A stretch of 64,000 bases of DNA from CAZRIP01 sp964600165 (GCA_964600165.1 CAZRIP010000004.1:10628-74627); one strand, 5' to 3'; shown: positions 9,801 to 17,724, counted from the stretch's first letter. The notes: generated by a model not told the origin, from the sequence alone. Program-made: numbers and translations.

Positions 9801-10067
9801 CTCGCCGGCTGGACCCGCTATTGGCTCGTGTGGACGTCGGCGGCGTTCTTGCGCGACTATCTGCAGGGCGCGCGGGGCCTGGCGCCCGCGCGGCTTGAGG
9901 ACTTGAACCTGCTGCTCGGCACGCACTTGGTCGAGCGCGCGGCGCGCGAGGTGGCGTGGGCCTTGCAGTCCGGCCAGCGGGTGGACGCGGCCTTGCGAGG
10001 GCTTTCGGAGCTCATCGCGCGCGCGGGCATCGAGCTTTCGCCCGTCAAGAAGCCCGACGCCGGCTAA
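6819..10067 (+). CDS. treS: Trehalose synthase fused to a maltokinase-like domain
   Basis: The GH13 part (about 1-560) interconverts maltose and trehalose: nucleophile D198 (LRLDAVPYLF), acid/base E240 (LLAEANQWPED), third acid D308 (LRNHDELT), plus the typical opening MWYKDAVVYELNLRAF. The C-terminal part (about 570-1080) aligns with the maltokinase of TreS-Mak fusions (RRLEQGVSPELEVGRFLT, HGDLHLGR, SPLYDAASLLRSF). Its kinase residues look damaged: the family HGDxHLGQ reads HGDLHLGR (928-935), the Asp before FEGE is Gly947, and the likely ATP-binding Lys is R720. Trehalose conversion is near certain; kinase activity is doubtful. The start at ATG 6819 follows from the promoter; in-frame GTG 6759 and ATG 6807 lie upstream of or inside it. 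Confidence 0.92.
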   Translation: MWYKDAVVYELNLRAFCDSNGDGIGDLRGLTSKLDYVRDLGVTAIWLLPFYPSPLKDDGYDISDYRSVHPCYGTLDDFKELLTEAHRRGLRIITELVLNHTSDQHPWFKRARAAAPGSPERDFYVWSDNPDKYKDARIIFKDFEHSNWSWDPLAKAYYWHRFYSHQPDLNWENPVVRDEMFAVVDFWLGLGVDGLRLDAVPYLFEREGTSCENLPETHALLKALRGHVDARFEGRMLLAEANQWPEDAVNYFGAGKGDECHCAFHFPLMPRMFMAVQTEDRFPIVDILDQTPALPETGQWLLFLRNHDELTLEMVTDEERDYMYRMYADDPQARINLGIRRRLAPLLGNNRRKIELMNGLLLSLPGTPVLYYGDEIGMGDNFYLGDRNGVRTPMQWSADRNAGFSQANPQRLYLPIIIDPEYHYEAINVDVQQNNPQSLLWWMKRLIALRARSPVFGRGSFRLLPNENRKVISFLREDGDKTLLVVANLSRFVQHAELPLSEFAGRVPVEAIGGSRFPPIADAPYPLALGPHQFLWFFLERAAEREEQSQPPTVWSRGGWEELARPPSRALEEPLAAYLRRRGWTRGARAARVEDFYSLGVAGALVVADVDGPEGAQRIVMPLAFASGERAAELQRAHPESVVAFVSGPSPGVLCEGVVDREFCDALATIARSDVRVKGRLGELVGGASAALDVAKGAEAVVSWDDAGNASVRRDGSTTRLLRRLEQGVSPELEVGRFLTGRAHFPNAPAVVGALELVGARHPATIAVFLSASGEQTSAWKFALDSLHRFYEAALARGTPAPTLEGARLVELAQNPPPAEAYELVGPFLRAAELLGARVAELHRALASDPRDPHFAPEPFTWQYQRALYQSLRTLAREMFLRLRRELRGLSEASRHEAEGALALEDEVLRRFHAIYQRRIEAVRIRGHGDLHLGRLQYTGKDFLFTGFEGEAGRLLGERRVKRSPLYDAASLLRSFQNAAASAALDARAQDAALLAGWTRYWLVWTSAAFLRDYLQGARGLAPARLEDLNLLLGTHLVERAAREVAWALQSGQRVDAALRGLSELIARAGIELSPVKKPDAG

Positions 10068-10561
10068 TCACGCGAGAGCAAGTGGCGGCAGGCCCGCGAC
10101 ACGGAGTCGAGGACGAGCCCGAAGACGACGTGCGCCGCGGCGCTCTCGGCCTGCAGCTCCTTGGGCTGCTTGCCGACGGGCGGCGTCAGGCGCAGCGCCG
10201 GCAGCGCGAGCTCGTCGGCGCCGAACCAGACCCCGAGGCCGTAGAGCGACCCCGCCCCCGAGCGCACGACCGGCAGCTCGGCGCCGAGGACTCCGTAGAG
10301 CGCTCCGATCAAAGCCCCGAATGCGTAATGCACGGCCTGTCCGGCCGGCTTGCGCTGGCGCCGGGACAGCGTCTTCTTCAAGAGCGCCTCGGAGATCGCC
10401 GCGGCGGTCCTGACCGTGGGCTCGTCCTCCTCGACCACGGGGTCGGGCTCCTCCGGCGCGAGTTGGCTCATGGCCGAGAGCACCTGGCTCAACGCCCACG
10501 CCCCCGCCAAGCCGCCGAGGATCCCGCCCGCGATCTCCGACCAATCCGGGTTGTGGTCCAT
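10064..10561 (-). CDS. YagU/DUF1440-like small membrane protein
   Basis: Protein of 165 residues with glycine-rich hydrophobic segments at about 10-30 (AGGILGGLAGAWALSQVL), 77-97 (YAFGALIGALYGVLGAEL) and near the C-terminus, separated by an acidic loop (EEPDPVVEEDEP). The layout resembles the DUF1440 family of inner-membrane proteins, whose role is not well defined. It starts at ATG 10561, six bases after a perfect TATAAT, so its mRNA is probably leaderless. Its stop overlaps the treS stop on the other strand. Confidence 0.6.
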   Translation of the reverse strand: MDHNPDWSEIAGGILGGLAGAWALSQVLSAMSQLAPEEPDPVVEEDEPTVRTAAAISEALLKKTLSRRQRKPAGQAVHYAFGALIGALYGVLGAELPVVRSGAGSLYGLGVWFGADELALPALRLTPPVGKQPKELQAESAAAHVVFGLVLDSVSRACRHLLSRD

Positions 10562-10567
10562 GCGCCC

Positions 10568-10573
10568 ATTATA
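10568..10573 (-). promoter_or_regulatory. -10 box (TATAAT) of the YagU-like gene, leaderless
   Basis: Perfect TATAAT on the minus strand ending 6 bases before ATG 10561. Confidence 0.65.
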
Positions 10574-10608
10574 AGCCCGCTGGTTTTTGGGCCTCGCGTC
10601 GAAACTGC

Positions 10609-10614
10609 TAAACT
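10609..10614 (+). promoter_or_regulatory. Possible -10 box of tRNA-Thr
   Basis: TAAACT, 11 bases before the tRNA 5' end, with a weak TTGGGC 16 bases upstream. Confidence 0.4.
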
Positions 10615-10625
10615 GGCGTGACGGC

Positions 10626-10696
10626 GCCCCCGTAGCTCAGTGGCAGAGCAGCGGTTTTGTAAACCGCGTACCGGAGTTCGATTCTCCGCGGGGGCT
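10626..10696 (+). tRNA. tRNA-Thr (anticodon TGT)
   Basis: Full cloverleaf of 71 bases. Acceptor GCCCCCG pairs with CGGGGGC, the D arm is GCTC..GAGC, the anticodon stem GCGGT/ACCGC encloses loop TTTGTAA with anticodon TGT, and the T arm is CGGAG-TTCGATT-CTCCG. The CCA end is not encoded, so it must be added by tRNA nucleotidyltransferase. Confidence 0.97.
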
Positions 10697-10710
10697 TTTC
10701 CATTATTAGG

Positions 10711-10716
10711 TAAAAT
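10711..10716 (+). promoter_or_regulatory. -10 box (TAAAAT), leaderless GTG gene
   Basis: TAAAAT ending 6 bases before GTG 10723, only 14 bases after the tRNA-Thr end, so the -35 region falls inside the tRNA gene. Confidence 0.6.
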
Positions 10717-10722
10717 CGCAGC

Positions 10723-12600
10723 GTGAGCCAAGCCACGGGCCATCCGCACGAAAAGCCCCACCACCCGCACTGGCCGCTGGCCTGCCTGCTGTTTTGCTAC
10801 GTCGCGCTGCTCGGCCTGACGTCGGTGCACGTCTCGGGCACTTGGCTCGTCATCAAGACCGGCGCGAAGATCTTGAGCGAGCGCGCCGTGCCGCGCGTCG
10901 ATCCCTTCTCCTACACGGCGGCGGGGCGGCCGTGGACGACGGATTCATGGCTCTCGGACGTCGCGTTTTATCTGATACACCGCGGGCTCGGTCCCGGCGG
11001 GCTGGTGCTGATGAAATCGCTCGCCGCCGCGTGCGCCTTCGCGCTGCTCTTGCCCGTCAACCCGGCGAGCCCGCTGATCGCGGCGTCGGTCTTGGGCCTG
11101 GGCGCGGTCGCGGCGTGGACGGGCTTTTCCGAGACGCCCGCGATCCTGGACTTGCTCCTTTTATCGGTCATGCTGAGGCTTCTGCGCCCGCGCAAGGGAT
11201 TTCACTGGGAGATGCTCGCGCAGGTCTTCGCGCTGGAAGCGCTGTGGGCCAACGTCCACGGCACGACGGCCGTGCTCGGGCTCTGGCTGATCGGCCTCAA
11301 GGTCTTCAAGGCGTCCCTTCGCACCGTCAAGCGCGAGCGTCTCGGGTATTGGGCGCTCTTGGCCGCGGCGGCCGTCGCGTTGTCGTTGAATCCTCACGGC
11401 TACGGCGTCGTGCCGCACATGTTCGACGGCGGGGAGAGCTGGTCGGCCTGGCAGCCGCTCTCGTCGTGGCTGAACTTTTACAACCTCTTCGCGTTGGCCG
11501 GCGCCGCGGCCTGTTACGCCTGCCTTCAGCAAGAGTTCTTCCTGACGATGACGGCGGCGACGCTCTTGTGCCTGTCGCTCGTCTACCCGGGCTTGCGGCC
11601 GCTCTACATCCTCGCGTCCTGCCCGGTGATCACGCTCGCGCTCGGCCACGTGCTGCGCCCGAAGTCGGACACGCCGGCGCGGGTCCTGCGCTGGGGCTTG
11701 GGGATGGGGCTGCTCTTGGCCGCGCACATCGGCTTTGTCGCGCTGCCGCTCTCGCGCTCGCGCGGCTATACGGCCGTTTCGCTCGACGGCGCGCTCCATT
11801 ACCTGCGCGACAACGGCGTCAAAGGGCGCATGTTCAACGAGCCGGAGACCGGGGCGCGGCTCTTGGCCGCCGATCGCGCCGTTTTCGTCGACCGGCGCGC
11901 GCGTCTCTACGGGGCGGCGTTCATGAAGGACGCGGAGCGCTGGCCGTCCTCGTTCAACCAGCTTTGCGAAGTCTACCGCTTCGATTACGCCGTGATCCTC
12001 AACCGCCGCGGGCGCTACCCCGCGCGGGCCTTGGACGAGGCCCCCGATTGGCGGCTCGCCTACGCCGACGACGACGCGCTGGTCTATCTTCGGCGCTCGG
12101 GCGACGACGGCTGGCTCGTCGCGAATCAACCGAAGCCCTTGCTGACGCCGAACCGTCCTTTCCCGGACGCGTTGGATGCCGCGCTCGCGCAGCCGAAGAC
12201 GGCCTCGCGCGCGCTGGCGGAGCTCGACCGCTGGCTCGTCCAAGCGCCGGACGGCGCGCAGGTGCTCATCTGGAAGGCCTACGCCTTGGACCGCCTCGGG
12301 CTCTCCGAGAAGGCGGAGCGGCTGCTCGCGCTCGCGCAGGCGCGCTCGCGGCTGCGTTGGGACCCCGAGCTCGAGGCGGCGCTGGGCGAGGTCTACGACC
12401 GGCGCGGCGACCTGCGCAAGGCGCGCACGCTCTACTTGCGCTGCGCGCTCTTGTCGCGGCGGCGCGGCGACGCGGCGCTCGAGGCCGCTTCTTTGGAAAA
12501 GCTCGCCGCGCTCCATCGACGCTCCGGCGACGAGCCCCGCGCGCGGGCGCTCGAGCGGCGCCTCGGAGAGATCGCGGCCGCGCCGGTCGACGAGCCCTAG
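10723..12600 (+). CDS. Multi-pass membrane protein, GT-C-like, with TPR-like C-terminus
   Basis: Protein of 625 residues with about ten membrane helices in the first 360 residues. The first periplasmic loop has the pattern DPFSYTAAGRPWTTDSWLSD, common in uncharacterised relatives of lipid-linked sugar transferases (GT-C fold). The soluble C-terminus (about 480-620) is alpha-helical with TPR-like pairs such as LIWKAYALDRLGLSEKAERLLALA. The sugar-transferase role is inference; no catalytic residue is proven. It begins at GTG 10723 directly after a -10 box. Confidence 0.6.
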   Translation: MSQATGHPHEKPHHPHWPLACLLFCYVALLGLTSVHVSGTWLVIKTGAKILSERAVPRVDPFSYTAAGRPWTTDSWLSDVAFYLIHRGLGPGGLVLMKSLAAACAFALLLPVNPASPLIAASVLGLGAVAAWTGFSETPAILDLLLLSVMLRLLRPRKGFHWEMLAQVFALEALWANVHGTTAVLGLWLIGLKVFKASLRTVKRERLGYWALLAAAAVALSLNPHGYGVVPHMFDGGESWSAWQPLSSWLNFYNLFALAGAAACYACLQQEFFLTMTAATLLCLSLVYPGLRPLYILASCPVITLALGHVLRPKSDTPARVLRWGLGMGLLLAAHIGFVALPLSRSRGYTAVSLDGALHYLRDNGVKGRMFNEPETGARLLAADRAVFVDRRARLYGAAFMKDAERWPSSFNQLCEVYRFDYAVILNRRGRYPARALDEAPDWRLAYADDDALVYLRRSGDDGWLVANQPKPLLTPNRPFPDALDAALAQPKTASRALAELDRWLVQAPDGAQVLIWKAYALDRLGLSEKAERLLALAQARSRLRWDPELEAALGEVYDRRGDLRKARTLYLRCALLSRRRGDAALEAASLEKLAALHRRSGDEPRARALERRLGEIAAAPVDEP

Positions 12601-12635
12601 CCCGCCCGGGCTTGTGACGATCCTGTTTCGCTCGC

Positions 12636-12664
12636 TGGACAAAGGCCTTTTCGCCTGTTATACT
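12636..12664 (+). promoter_or_regulatory. Promoter of the lipoprotein gene
   Basis: TGGACA (12636-12641), 17-base spacer, TATACT (12659-12664): one mismatch to consensus in each box. ATG 12677 follows 12 bases after the -10, so the leader is about 5 bases. Confidence 0.75.
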
Positions 12665-12676
12665 CGGAATCCGACG

Positions 12677-13357
12677 ATGAACAGAGCGCGAACGACGGCG
12701 GCGTTGGCGTTTTGCGCGCTTTTGGCCGCCTGCTCCCAGCCCAAGTACGCGAATTACACCTCGCTCGATCACGACTGGCAGGCGAACGTCCCCTGGGGCT
12801 GGAGCGTGATGACCGATCGCGAGGGCGCGAACTTCGCGCACACCGCCTTCATCGGCCCCTTCGAGCCGGACTTCTATTTGGGCGCGCCGTCGCTTCAGGT
12901 GCGCTGGTACGCGTACGGCATCCCGCACAAGCTCGTCGACGGCGAGCTGGAGATCTATCCCTCGGCCGACGTCTATATCAAGCAAACGCTCGACTTGGTG
13001 TATGGGAAGGCGCGCGAGATGCCCACGCCCGTCGAGGACCTCGACGTGGGGGGACGCAAGGGCAAGCATTTCGTCGTCGTCTCGGCGCGGCCGGCGCCGA
13101 AGTGGGCCAATTGGGGCACGTCGATCAGCAAGGCCGACGGCACGGTCGGCATCATCCGGCAGCACGCTTACGTCGTGGTGCCGATGACTCGCGGCTTCTA
13201 CGTGCTGATCTATCCCGCGACGCAGGCGGGCTTCCCGCTCTACGAGAAGCGCTTCAACGAGTTCGCCCACACGTTCCAACCGCTGACCGACGGGCCCGGC
13301 GGGCCGAAGGTCGTCGCCGCGATGGCGGCGCCGGTCGTGGCCAAGAAAGGACGCTAG
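12677..13357 (+). CDS. Putative lipoprotein of unknown function
   Basis: Protein of 226 residues with a lipoprotein signal: basic start, hydrophobic stretch and lipobox LLAAC with the acylated Cys near residue 20. The mature part has alternating strand-like segments (WQANVPWGWSVMTD, GKHFVVVSARPAPK, GFYVLIYPATQAGF) with the look of a small beta-rich domain, perhaps the PsbP/YP-like fold that also measures surges such as FNEFAHTFQP. I do not recognise a function. It has its own near-consensus promoter. Confidence 0.75.
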   Translation: MNRARTTAALAFCALLAACSQPKYANYTSLDHDWQANVPWGWSVMTDREGANFAHTAFIGPFEPDFYLGAPSLQVRWYAYGIPHKLVDGELEIYPSADVYIKQTLDLVYGKAREMPTPVEDLDVGGRKGKHFVVVSARPAPKWANWGTSISKADGTVGIIRQHAYVVVPMTRGFYVLIYPATQAGFPLYEKRFNEFAHTFQPLTDGPGGPKVVAAMAAPVVAKKGR

Positions 13358-13405
13358 ACCCTAGGGGTTTGCCGTATAGGTCTGGCGGGCCGCGCGCAAG
13401 AGTGC

Positions 13406-13411
13406 TACACT
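13406..13411 (+). promoter_or_regulatory. Weak -10-like box before the SRPBCC gene
   Basis: TACACT, 29 bases before ATG 13441. No convincing -35. Confidence 0.3.
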
Positions 13412-13440
13412 AACTCGATTTCGCCTTTCTGTTTTTCCCC

Positions 13441-13983
13441 ATGCCGAAGACCCGCGATCTGCGCTTCACTCTCCGCATTAAGGCCAAGCCCGAGCAAGTC
13501 TACCGCGCGCTCACCTCGGCCACGGAGCTTTGCCGCTGGTGGCTCGCCGGCGCCGAGACCGACGCGCGCAGCGCCGGGCGCTTCCGGATGGTCTGGCCCA
13601 AGGTGAAACCTAAGGCCAGCGAGAACGGCAACGGGCATTCGGGCAAGTCCTTCCCTCCCAACACCGCGCTCGGCGACTCCGAGGGCTACTTCGTCGACCT
13701 CGAGCCCGGCCGCAAGGTCGCCTGGATGTGGAAGCTCAAGCGCGCCAAGCGGCTTTATCCGCCGCTGTCCTCGTTTTTCATCGAGCGCTCCGGGCGCGGT
13801 TGCGAGGTCACGCTCGTCCACGCGGGCTTCTCGTCGGCGGCCTCGGCCGACAAGTTCTATCAGGGCTGCGCGGCCGGCTGGGAGGACTGCCTCTCGAAGC
13901 TCAAGCTTTATCTCGAGACCGGCCGCACCTGCAAGGCGCAGCCGCTCGATTTCACCGAGCTCAAGTCCCTCCTCAAAGAATGA
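13441..13983 (+). CDS. SRPBCC (AHSA1-like) ligand-binding protein
   Basis: Protein of 180 residues with the START-like fold pattern of Aha1/ADA-HSP90-activator-domain proteins: FTLRIKAKPEQVYRALTSATELCRWW at the N-terminus (quoted region 9-34, shortened here), a middle glycine-rich strand around the word GYFVDLEPGRKVAWMW, and a C-terminal long helix FYQGCAAGWEDCLSKLKLYL. Such proteins bind hydrophobic ligands; the substrate here is unknown. The stop overlaps the rmuC start (ATGA), so it is likely co-translated with rmuC. Confidence 0.8.
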   Translation: MPKTRDLRFTLRIKAKPEQVYRALTSATELCRWWLAGAETDARSAGRFRMVWPKVKPKASENGNGHSGKSFPPNTALGDSEGYFVDLEPGRKVAWMWKLKRAKRLYPPLSSFFIERSGRGCEVTLVHAGFSSAASADKFYQGCAAGWEDCLSKLKLYLETGRTCKAQPLDFTELKSLLKE

Positions 13984-15134
13984 CCCTCGCGCTGATCGCC
14001 GTCTTGGCCGCCGTCTTCGGCGCGGCGCTCGCCGGCGCCGCGTTTTATCTCGTCTTCTTCTCGTCGCAGAAAAACGAGGACGCCCGGCGCGAGCAGTATA
14101 AGCAGGAACTGCGGCAGCTCCTCGAGCTCGCCGAGCAGAAGTTCGAGACCGAGCGCGTCAAGCAGCGCTCCGAGCTCGACGCACGGCGCCAAGGCGTCGA
14201 GACCGCCGTCGAGAAGCTCTCCGGGCAGCTCACGGACTACCGCAAGATCATGGAGGGCTTCGAGGCCGAGCGCCGCCAGAAGTACGGCTCGCTCGAGCAG
14301 AGCTTGAAAGACGCCGCCGAGAACACCAACAAGCTCGCGGCGACGACGGACGGGCTGCGCGCGCTCTTGGACAACTCTCGCGCGCGCGGGCAGTGGGGCG
14401 AGCGCATGGCCGACGACATCCTGCGCGCCTCCGGCCTGCAGGAGAACGTCCAGTATCTCAAGAACCGCGCGCAGGAGACCTCGGCGACGCGCCCCGATTT
14501 CACGTTTCTTCTCCCGGACGACCATCGCTTGAACATGGACGTCAAGTTTCCCCTTGATAACTATCTCCGCATGACGAGCGCCAAGACCGACGACGAGCGC
14601 GCGCGCTTAAAGAACGATTTCTTGAAGGACGTGAAGGCGCGCATCAAGGAGATCCAGAAGCGCGACTACATCAACCCGGCGGAAAAGACCCTCGACTACG
14701 TGCTCCTCTTCATCCCGAACGAGCAGGTCTACGGCTTCGTCCAGGAGGCGCTGCCGGGCTTGATCGACGAGGCGCTCGCGCAGAAGGTCGTCTTGTGCTC
14801 GCCGTTCACGCTCTACGCCGTGCTTTCAGTGGTGCGGCAGGCCTTCGACAACTTCTTCTTCGCTCAGAGGACGCAAGAGGTCTTGAAGCTCATCACGACC
14901 TTCGCCTCGGCCTACGAGCGCTTTCGGGACCGCTTCGCCGAGCTCGGCGAGAAGCTTTCAAAGACGACGGACTTATATCACGACATCTCGGACAAGAGCT
15001 TTAGGCAACTGGAAACGGCTGTTTCTAAGATCGAGAAGGTCCGCAAGGGGCAAGCCGAAGAAGAGCCCTCAGTTCCCGATCAGCCGCCTCTTCTTCCGAA
15101 GGGCGCTACAGAACCCGCCAAGCCTCGGGATTAG
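13980..15134 (+). CDS. rmuC: DNA recombination protein RmuC
   Basis: Protein of 384 residues thought to limit inversions at short inverted repeats. It has an N-terminal membrane helix (about 2-23), a long coiled coil (about 28-120), and the RmuC nuclease-like domain from about 125: ARGQWGERMADDILRASGL, RPDFTFLLPDD, MDVKFPLDNYLRM, EKTLDYVLLFIPNE and VLCSPFTLYAVLSVVRQ. Asp and Lys in DVKFP fit the PD-(D/E)XK core of the family. The start ATG 13980 overlaps the previous stop. The 3' end overlaps the convergent patatin gene by 29 bases. Confidence 0.93.
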   Translation: MTLALIAVLAAVFGAALAGAAFYLVFFSSQKNEDARREQYKQELRQLLELAEQKFETERVKQRSELDARRQGVETAVEKLSGQLTDYRKIMEGFEAERRQKYGSLEQSLKDAAENTNKLAATTDGLRALLDNSRARGQWGERMADDILRASGLQENVQYLKNRAQETSATRPDFTFLLPDDHRLNMDVKFPLDNYLRMTSAKTDDERARLKNDFLKDVKARIKEIQKRDYINPAEKTLDYVLLFIPNEQVYGFVQEALPGLIDEALAQKVVLCSPFTLYAVLSVVRQAFDNFFFAQRTQEVLKLITTFASAYERFRDRFAELGEKLSKTTDLYHDISDKSFRQLETAVSKIEKVRKGQAEEEPSVPDQPPLLPKGATEPAKPRD

Positions 15135-15981
15135 CGAGCAGCGCGCCGCAGTCTTCCAGCCCCTGGTCGAACGCCTCCCGGCAGTGCGTCTTGTCGAAGC
15201 TCAGCGGCTTCATCGTGAGGGGCTTGGTCGGATGGAACACGTAGGCGCGCACGTCTTGGGTGTAGACGCGCAGGCCCTCGAGCGAGTGCTCGATCTGGCC
15301 TTGCAGCAGCTGATTTAAGAGCGTGGTGATGTAGGAGCGAAAGCCGAAGCGCGGCGCCTTGAGTTCGTCGGGGTGGACGATGCTCAAGAAAAGCAGGTCC
15401 TTGACGCCGCGCCGCAGCGCGGGGAAGAGGTTGATGAAGCTTTTCGCGTGGCCGTCCAAGAGCAGCCGCTCGCCGTGGCCGTTCAAGGGGATGCGCACGG
15501 GCGGCAGAACGAATGGGATCGAGATCGAGCCCATCACGTGATCCAAGAGCGGCCCGTCCCATGGTCCCGCGTCGTCGGGCGAGTAACAGGCCTGGTGCGT
15601 CGTGCCGCTGGCGATGTCGGTGGAGACCACGTAGAACCAGCAGCGCTTGAGCCTTTTCGCGCGCTCCTCGTCGATGTGCTGGCCGAGGTAGCGCCTGAGG
15701 TGGGGCTGCGAAAAGATGCTCATCGGCAAGAGGCCGGGGCGCAAGCGGAAGAACTCGCCGCGATCCATGTTGCGCCAGACTTTCCACATGCGCTCCATCG
15801 TGTCCTGGAAATACCCGCAGCCGTTCAAGGCGCCGATGCTCGTGCCGAAGACGGAGTGAAAGCCCAGGCCCTTCTGCACGAGGCCGTAGAGGCAGCCGGC
15901 CTGCCAGGCGCCCAGCGCCGCGCCGCCGGACAGGATCAGGCCGGTGGGACGGGAGCCGAGAGGATGGGAGGTGTGGTCCAT
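15106..15981 (-). CDS. Patatin-like phospholipase
   Basis: Serine-aspartate lipid acyl hydrolase, 291 residues. The oxyanion-hole loop is GLILSGGAALGAWQAG (14-29), nucleophile S48 lies in FGTSIGALNG (GxSxG), and the catalytic Asp is D176 in LLLDGHA. No signal peptide, so it acts in the cytoplasm or on the inner membrane face. I start at ATG 15981 (MDHTSHPLG); a longer reading from 16023 would begin inside the 34-base palindrome and adds nothing conserved. The promoter probably overlaps that palindrome. Confidence 0.88.
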   Translation of the reverse strand: MDHTSHPLGSRPTGLILSGGAALGAWQAGCLYGLVQKGLGFHSVFGTSIGALNGCGYFQDTMERMWKVWRNMDRGEFFRLRPGLLPMSIFSQPHLRRYLGQHIDEERAKRLKRCWFYVVSTDIASGTTHQACYSPDDAGPWDGPLLDHVMGSISIPFVLPPVRIPLNGHGERLLLDGHAKSFINLFPALRRGVKDLLFLSIVHPDELKAPRFGFRSYITTLLNQLLQGQIEHSLEGLRVYTQDVRAYVFHPTKPLTMKPLSFDKTHCREAFDQGLEDCGALLANPEAWRVL

Positions 15982-16000
15982 GCGTGGGGAACCCTTCAAT

Positions 16001-16034
16001 GTATACATACTATGGGCGCCCATAGTATGTATAC
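16001..16034. repeat. Perfect 34-base palindrome, possible operator
   Basis: The 17-base half GTATACATACTATGGGC is followed immediately by its exact reverse complement, with no central spacer. It lies 2 bases after the adenosine deaminase stop codon and 19 bases before the patatin start. A -10-like TATACA for patatin sits at its left edge. No T run follows on either strand, so it is not an intrinsic terminator. Confidence 0.85.
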
Positions 16035-16036
16035 GA

Positions 16037-17599
16037 TTATTTTTCTAAGTGAAGCTCGACGGGCTCCGGAGCCTGCAGCGCCGAGGGAGCGATCTTGAAG
16101 CGCCGAAAGTCAGACGACTTCTCGAATTTATCGATGCGCCGATCGAGGTCCTTCAAGAGCCGCGCCTTGGTCGCGTCGTCGACGAACGAGCTGCGGACGC
16201 CGTTGCGCGACATCTCCTTGAGCTGGTCCCAGGAAAGGCCGAACTGCGACTGCGAGAGACGGTACTCGTCCGACAAAGTGGAGCCGAACACGCCCGGGTC
16301 GTCGGTGTCGGGGACGATCGGCACGCCCCAGGCGAGGAGCTTGGGCTCCGGGTGCTTCGAGAGATCGGTCTGCACGAGCGTCTTCTCGTTGGAGATCAGG
16401 CTGACCTCGACCGGAATCTTGTTCTCGTAGAGGACGGCCTCGGCGAGCGGGTCCTCCTCGACGTGCGTGGCGTGGCCGTAGCGCTTGGGGTTCAAGAGCA
16501 GATCGTTGACGATGTTGGACGCCGTGCCCGCCTGCTCGCCGGCGTGCAGCGTCACTTGCAGGCGCGCTAGCTTCTCGCGCAGCGGCTTGAAGGCCTCATA
16601 GTGGTCGAGCGGAGGCATCCGCTCGTCGGCCACCATGTTGAAGCCGACGACCTCGGGATAGAGCTGCCGGGCTTTCGCGATCGCGGCCTCGTCTTGCTCC
16701 ATGCTCGAGTACCAGCCGTCGTAGGCGAGCAGGCGCAGCGTGACTCCCGTCTCCTTCTCGACTTTTTTGGCGGCCGCGACGGCCCACTCCTGCGCCTCAG
16801 GCGGATTGCCCGACACGAGGAGCTCGAGATAGACGATGTTCTGCGCCTTGGCGTACTCGGCCAGGTACTTCATCATCAGGTACTGCGCCTTCTCGTTGTT
16901 TGTGATCGGCCCGATGACCTTCCACTTGTCGAGGAACTGCGGAAACGTCTCGCCGTCCTTGGTGACGAGGGAGGCGGCGAGGTCCGAGCGCAGCTTGGCC
17001 GGCAGGTCGGCGACGGCGAGCTCCTTTTTGTCCGCCGGCACGCCGTAGGCGGCGAGATCGGCGAGCCGCATGACCTTGAGGATGCCGTCGACGGGGAGCT
17101 TGACGCCCAGTTGCTCTCCGATCTCGAGGAGCTTGTCGCCGGGGATCGCGCCGGTCAGGTGAAGATGCAGCTCGGCGCCCTTGGGCATGAGCCGGAAGAA
17201 CTCGGCGCGCTGCGCGTCCGTCATGCGCGCGAAATCGACCGTCTGCCCGGACTTCGGGGCCGCTTTCGCCATGGCGTCCAGGAAAACCTTGACCTTCGCC
17301 GCGTAATCCGGGCCGAAGCGCCGAGCGTACGCGTCTTGAATGGAGGAATAGAACTGCCCGGGGGCCAGCTCGCCTTCCCAGACCTTCTTGCGCAGCGCGA
17401 GCACGTCGTCGTTGGCGCGCTTGAGCGAGTCTTCGTCGACGTCGGGATAGACGCGGCCGTCCGGCGCGCCCTGTTGGTCTTTCGCCTGATCCCACCGCGT
17501 GCGGTCCTTGGCGACCTGGTTTTCCGGGGGCTCGCCCTGAGCGAAGGACGGGGCGGCGGCGAAGAGCAGCGCGGCGGCGGCCGCGACGAGTCGGGGCAT
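16037..17599 (-). CDS. Secreted adenosine deaminase-like metallohydrolase
   Basis: Amidohydrolase of the adenosine/ADGF-type deaminase family, 520 residues, with a clear signal peptide (cleavage near AQGE, residue 20). A helical N-terminal extension of about 100 residues precedes the barrel, as in secreted ADGF-type enzymes. Metal ligands are H145 and H147 (ELHLHLTGAIP), H352 of the HAGE motif (with catalytic E355) and D433 of DTDDPGVF; GHATHV carries the further catalytic His. It would deaminate extracellular adenosine or deoxyadenosine, feeding salvage; purA and a deoxynucleoside kinase lie divergently next door. ATG 17599 follows a TATACT box by 6 bases. Confidence 0.85.
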   Translation of the reverse strand: MPRLVAAAAALLFAAAPSFAQGEPPENQVAKDRTRWDQAKDQQGAPDGRVYPDVDEDSLKRANDDVLALRKKVWEGELAPGQFYSSIQDAYARRFGPDYAAKVKVFLDAMAKAAPKSGQTVDFARMTDAQRAEFFRLMPKGAELHLHLTGAIPGDKLLEIGEQLGVKLPVDGILKVMRLADLAAYGVPADKKELAVADLPAKLRSDLAASLVTKDGETFPQFLDKWKVIGPITNNEKAQYLMMKYLAEYAKAQNIVYLELLVSGNPPEAQEWAVAAAKKVEKETGVTLRLLAYDGWYSSMEQDEAAIAKARQLYPEVVGFNMVADERMPPLDHYEAFKPLREKLARLQVTLHAGEQAGTASNIVNDLLLNPKRYGHATHVEEDPLAEAVLYENKIPVEVSLISNEKTLVQTDLSKHPEPKLLAWGVPIVPDTDDPGVFGSTLSDEYRLSQSQFGLSWDQLKEMSRNGVRSSFVDDATKARLLKDLDRRIDKFEKSSDFRRFKIAPSALQAPEPVELHLEK

Positions 17600-17605
17600 C
17601 CGCGT

Positions 17606-17611
17606 AGTATA
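17606..17611 (-). promoter_or_regulatory. -10 box (TATACT) of the adenosine deaminase gene, leaderless
   Basis: On the minus strand, ending 6 bases before ATG 17599. Confidence 0.6.
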
Positions 17612-17718
17612 AAAGGAATGGCGGGCTTTGGCCAGGGTCGTTTGGTCCCCGGCGGCAAGGGTCTAATGACGGCGCGTTCGCGCGCGGGTTCTCCGCCCGA
17701 GCGATCGCCGCAAACCGC

Positions 17719-17724
17719 TATAAT
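17719..17724 (+). promoter_or_regulatory. -10 box (TATAAT) of purA
   Basis: Perfect TATAAT about 57 bases before ATG 17782. Unlike most genes here, this one has a real leader (about 50 bases) and a GGAGG ribosome site at 17770-17774. Confidence 0.6.

Noticed and set aside
15982..16023. Longer patatin starting at ATG 16023
   Set aside because: The start would be inside the 34-base palindrome, which gives the same MGAHSMYT peptide on both strands by symmetry.
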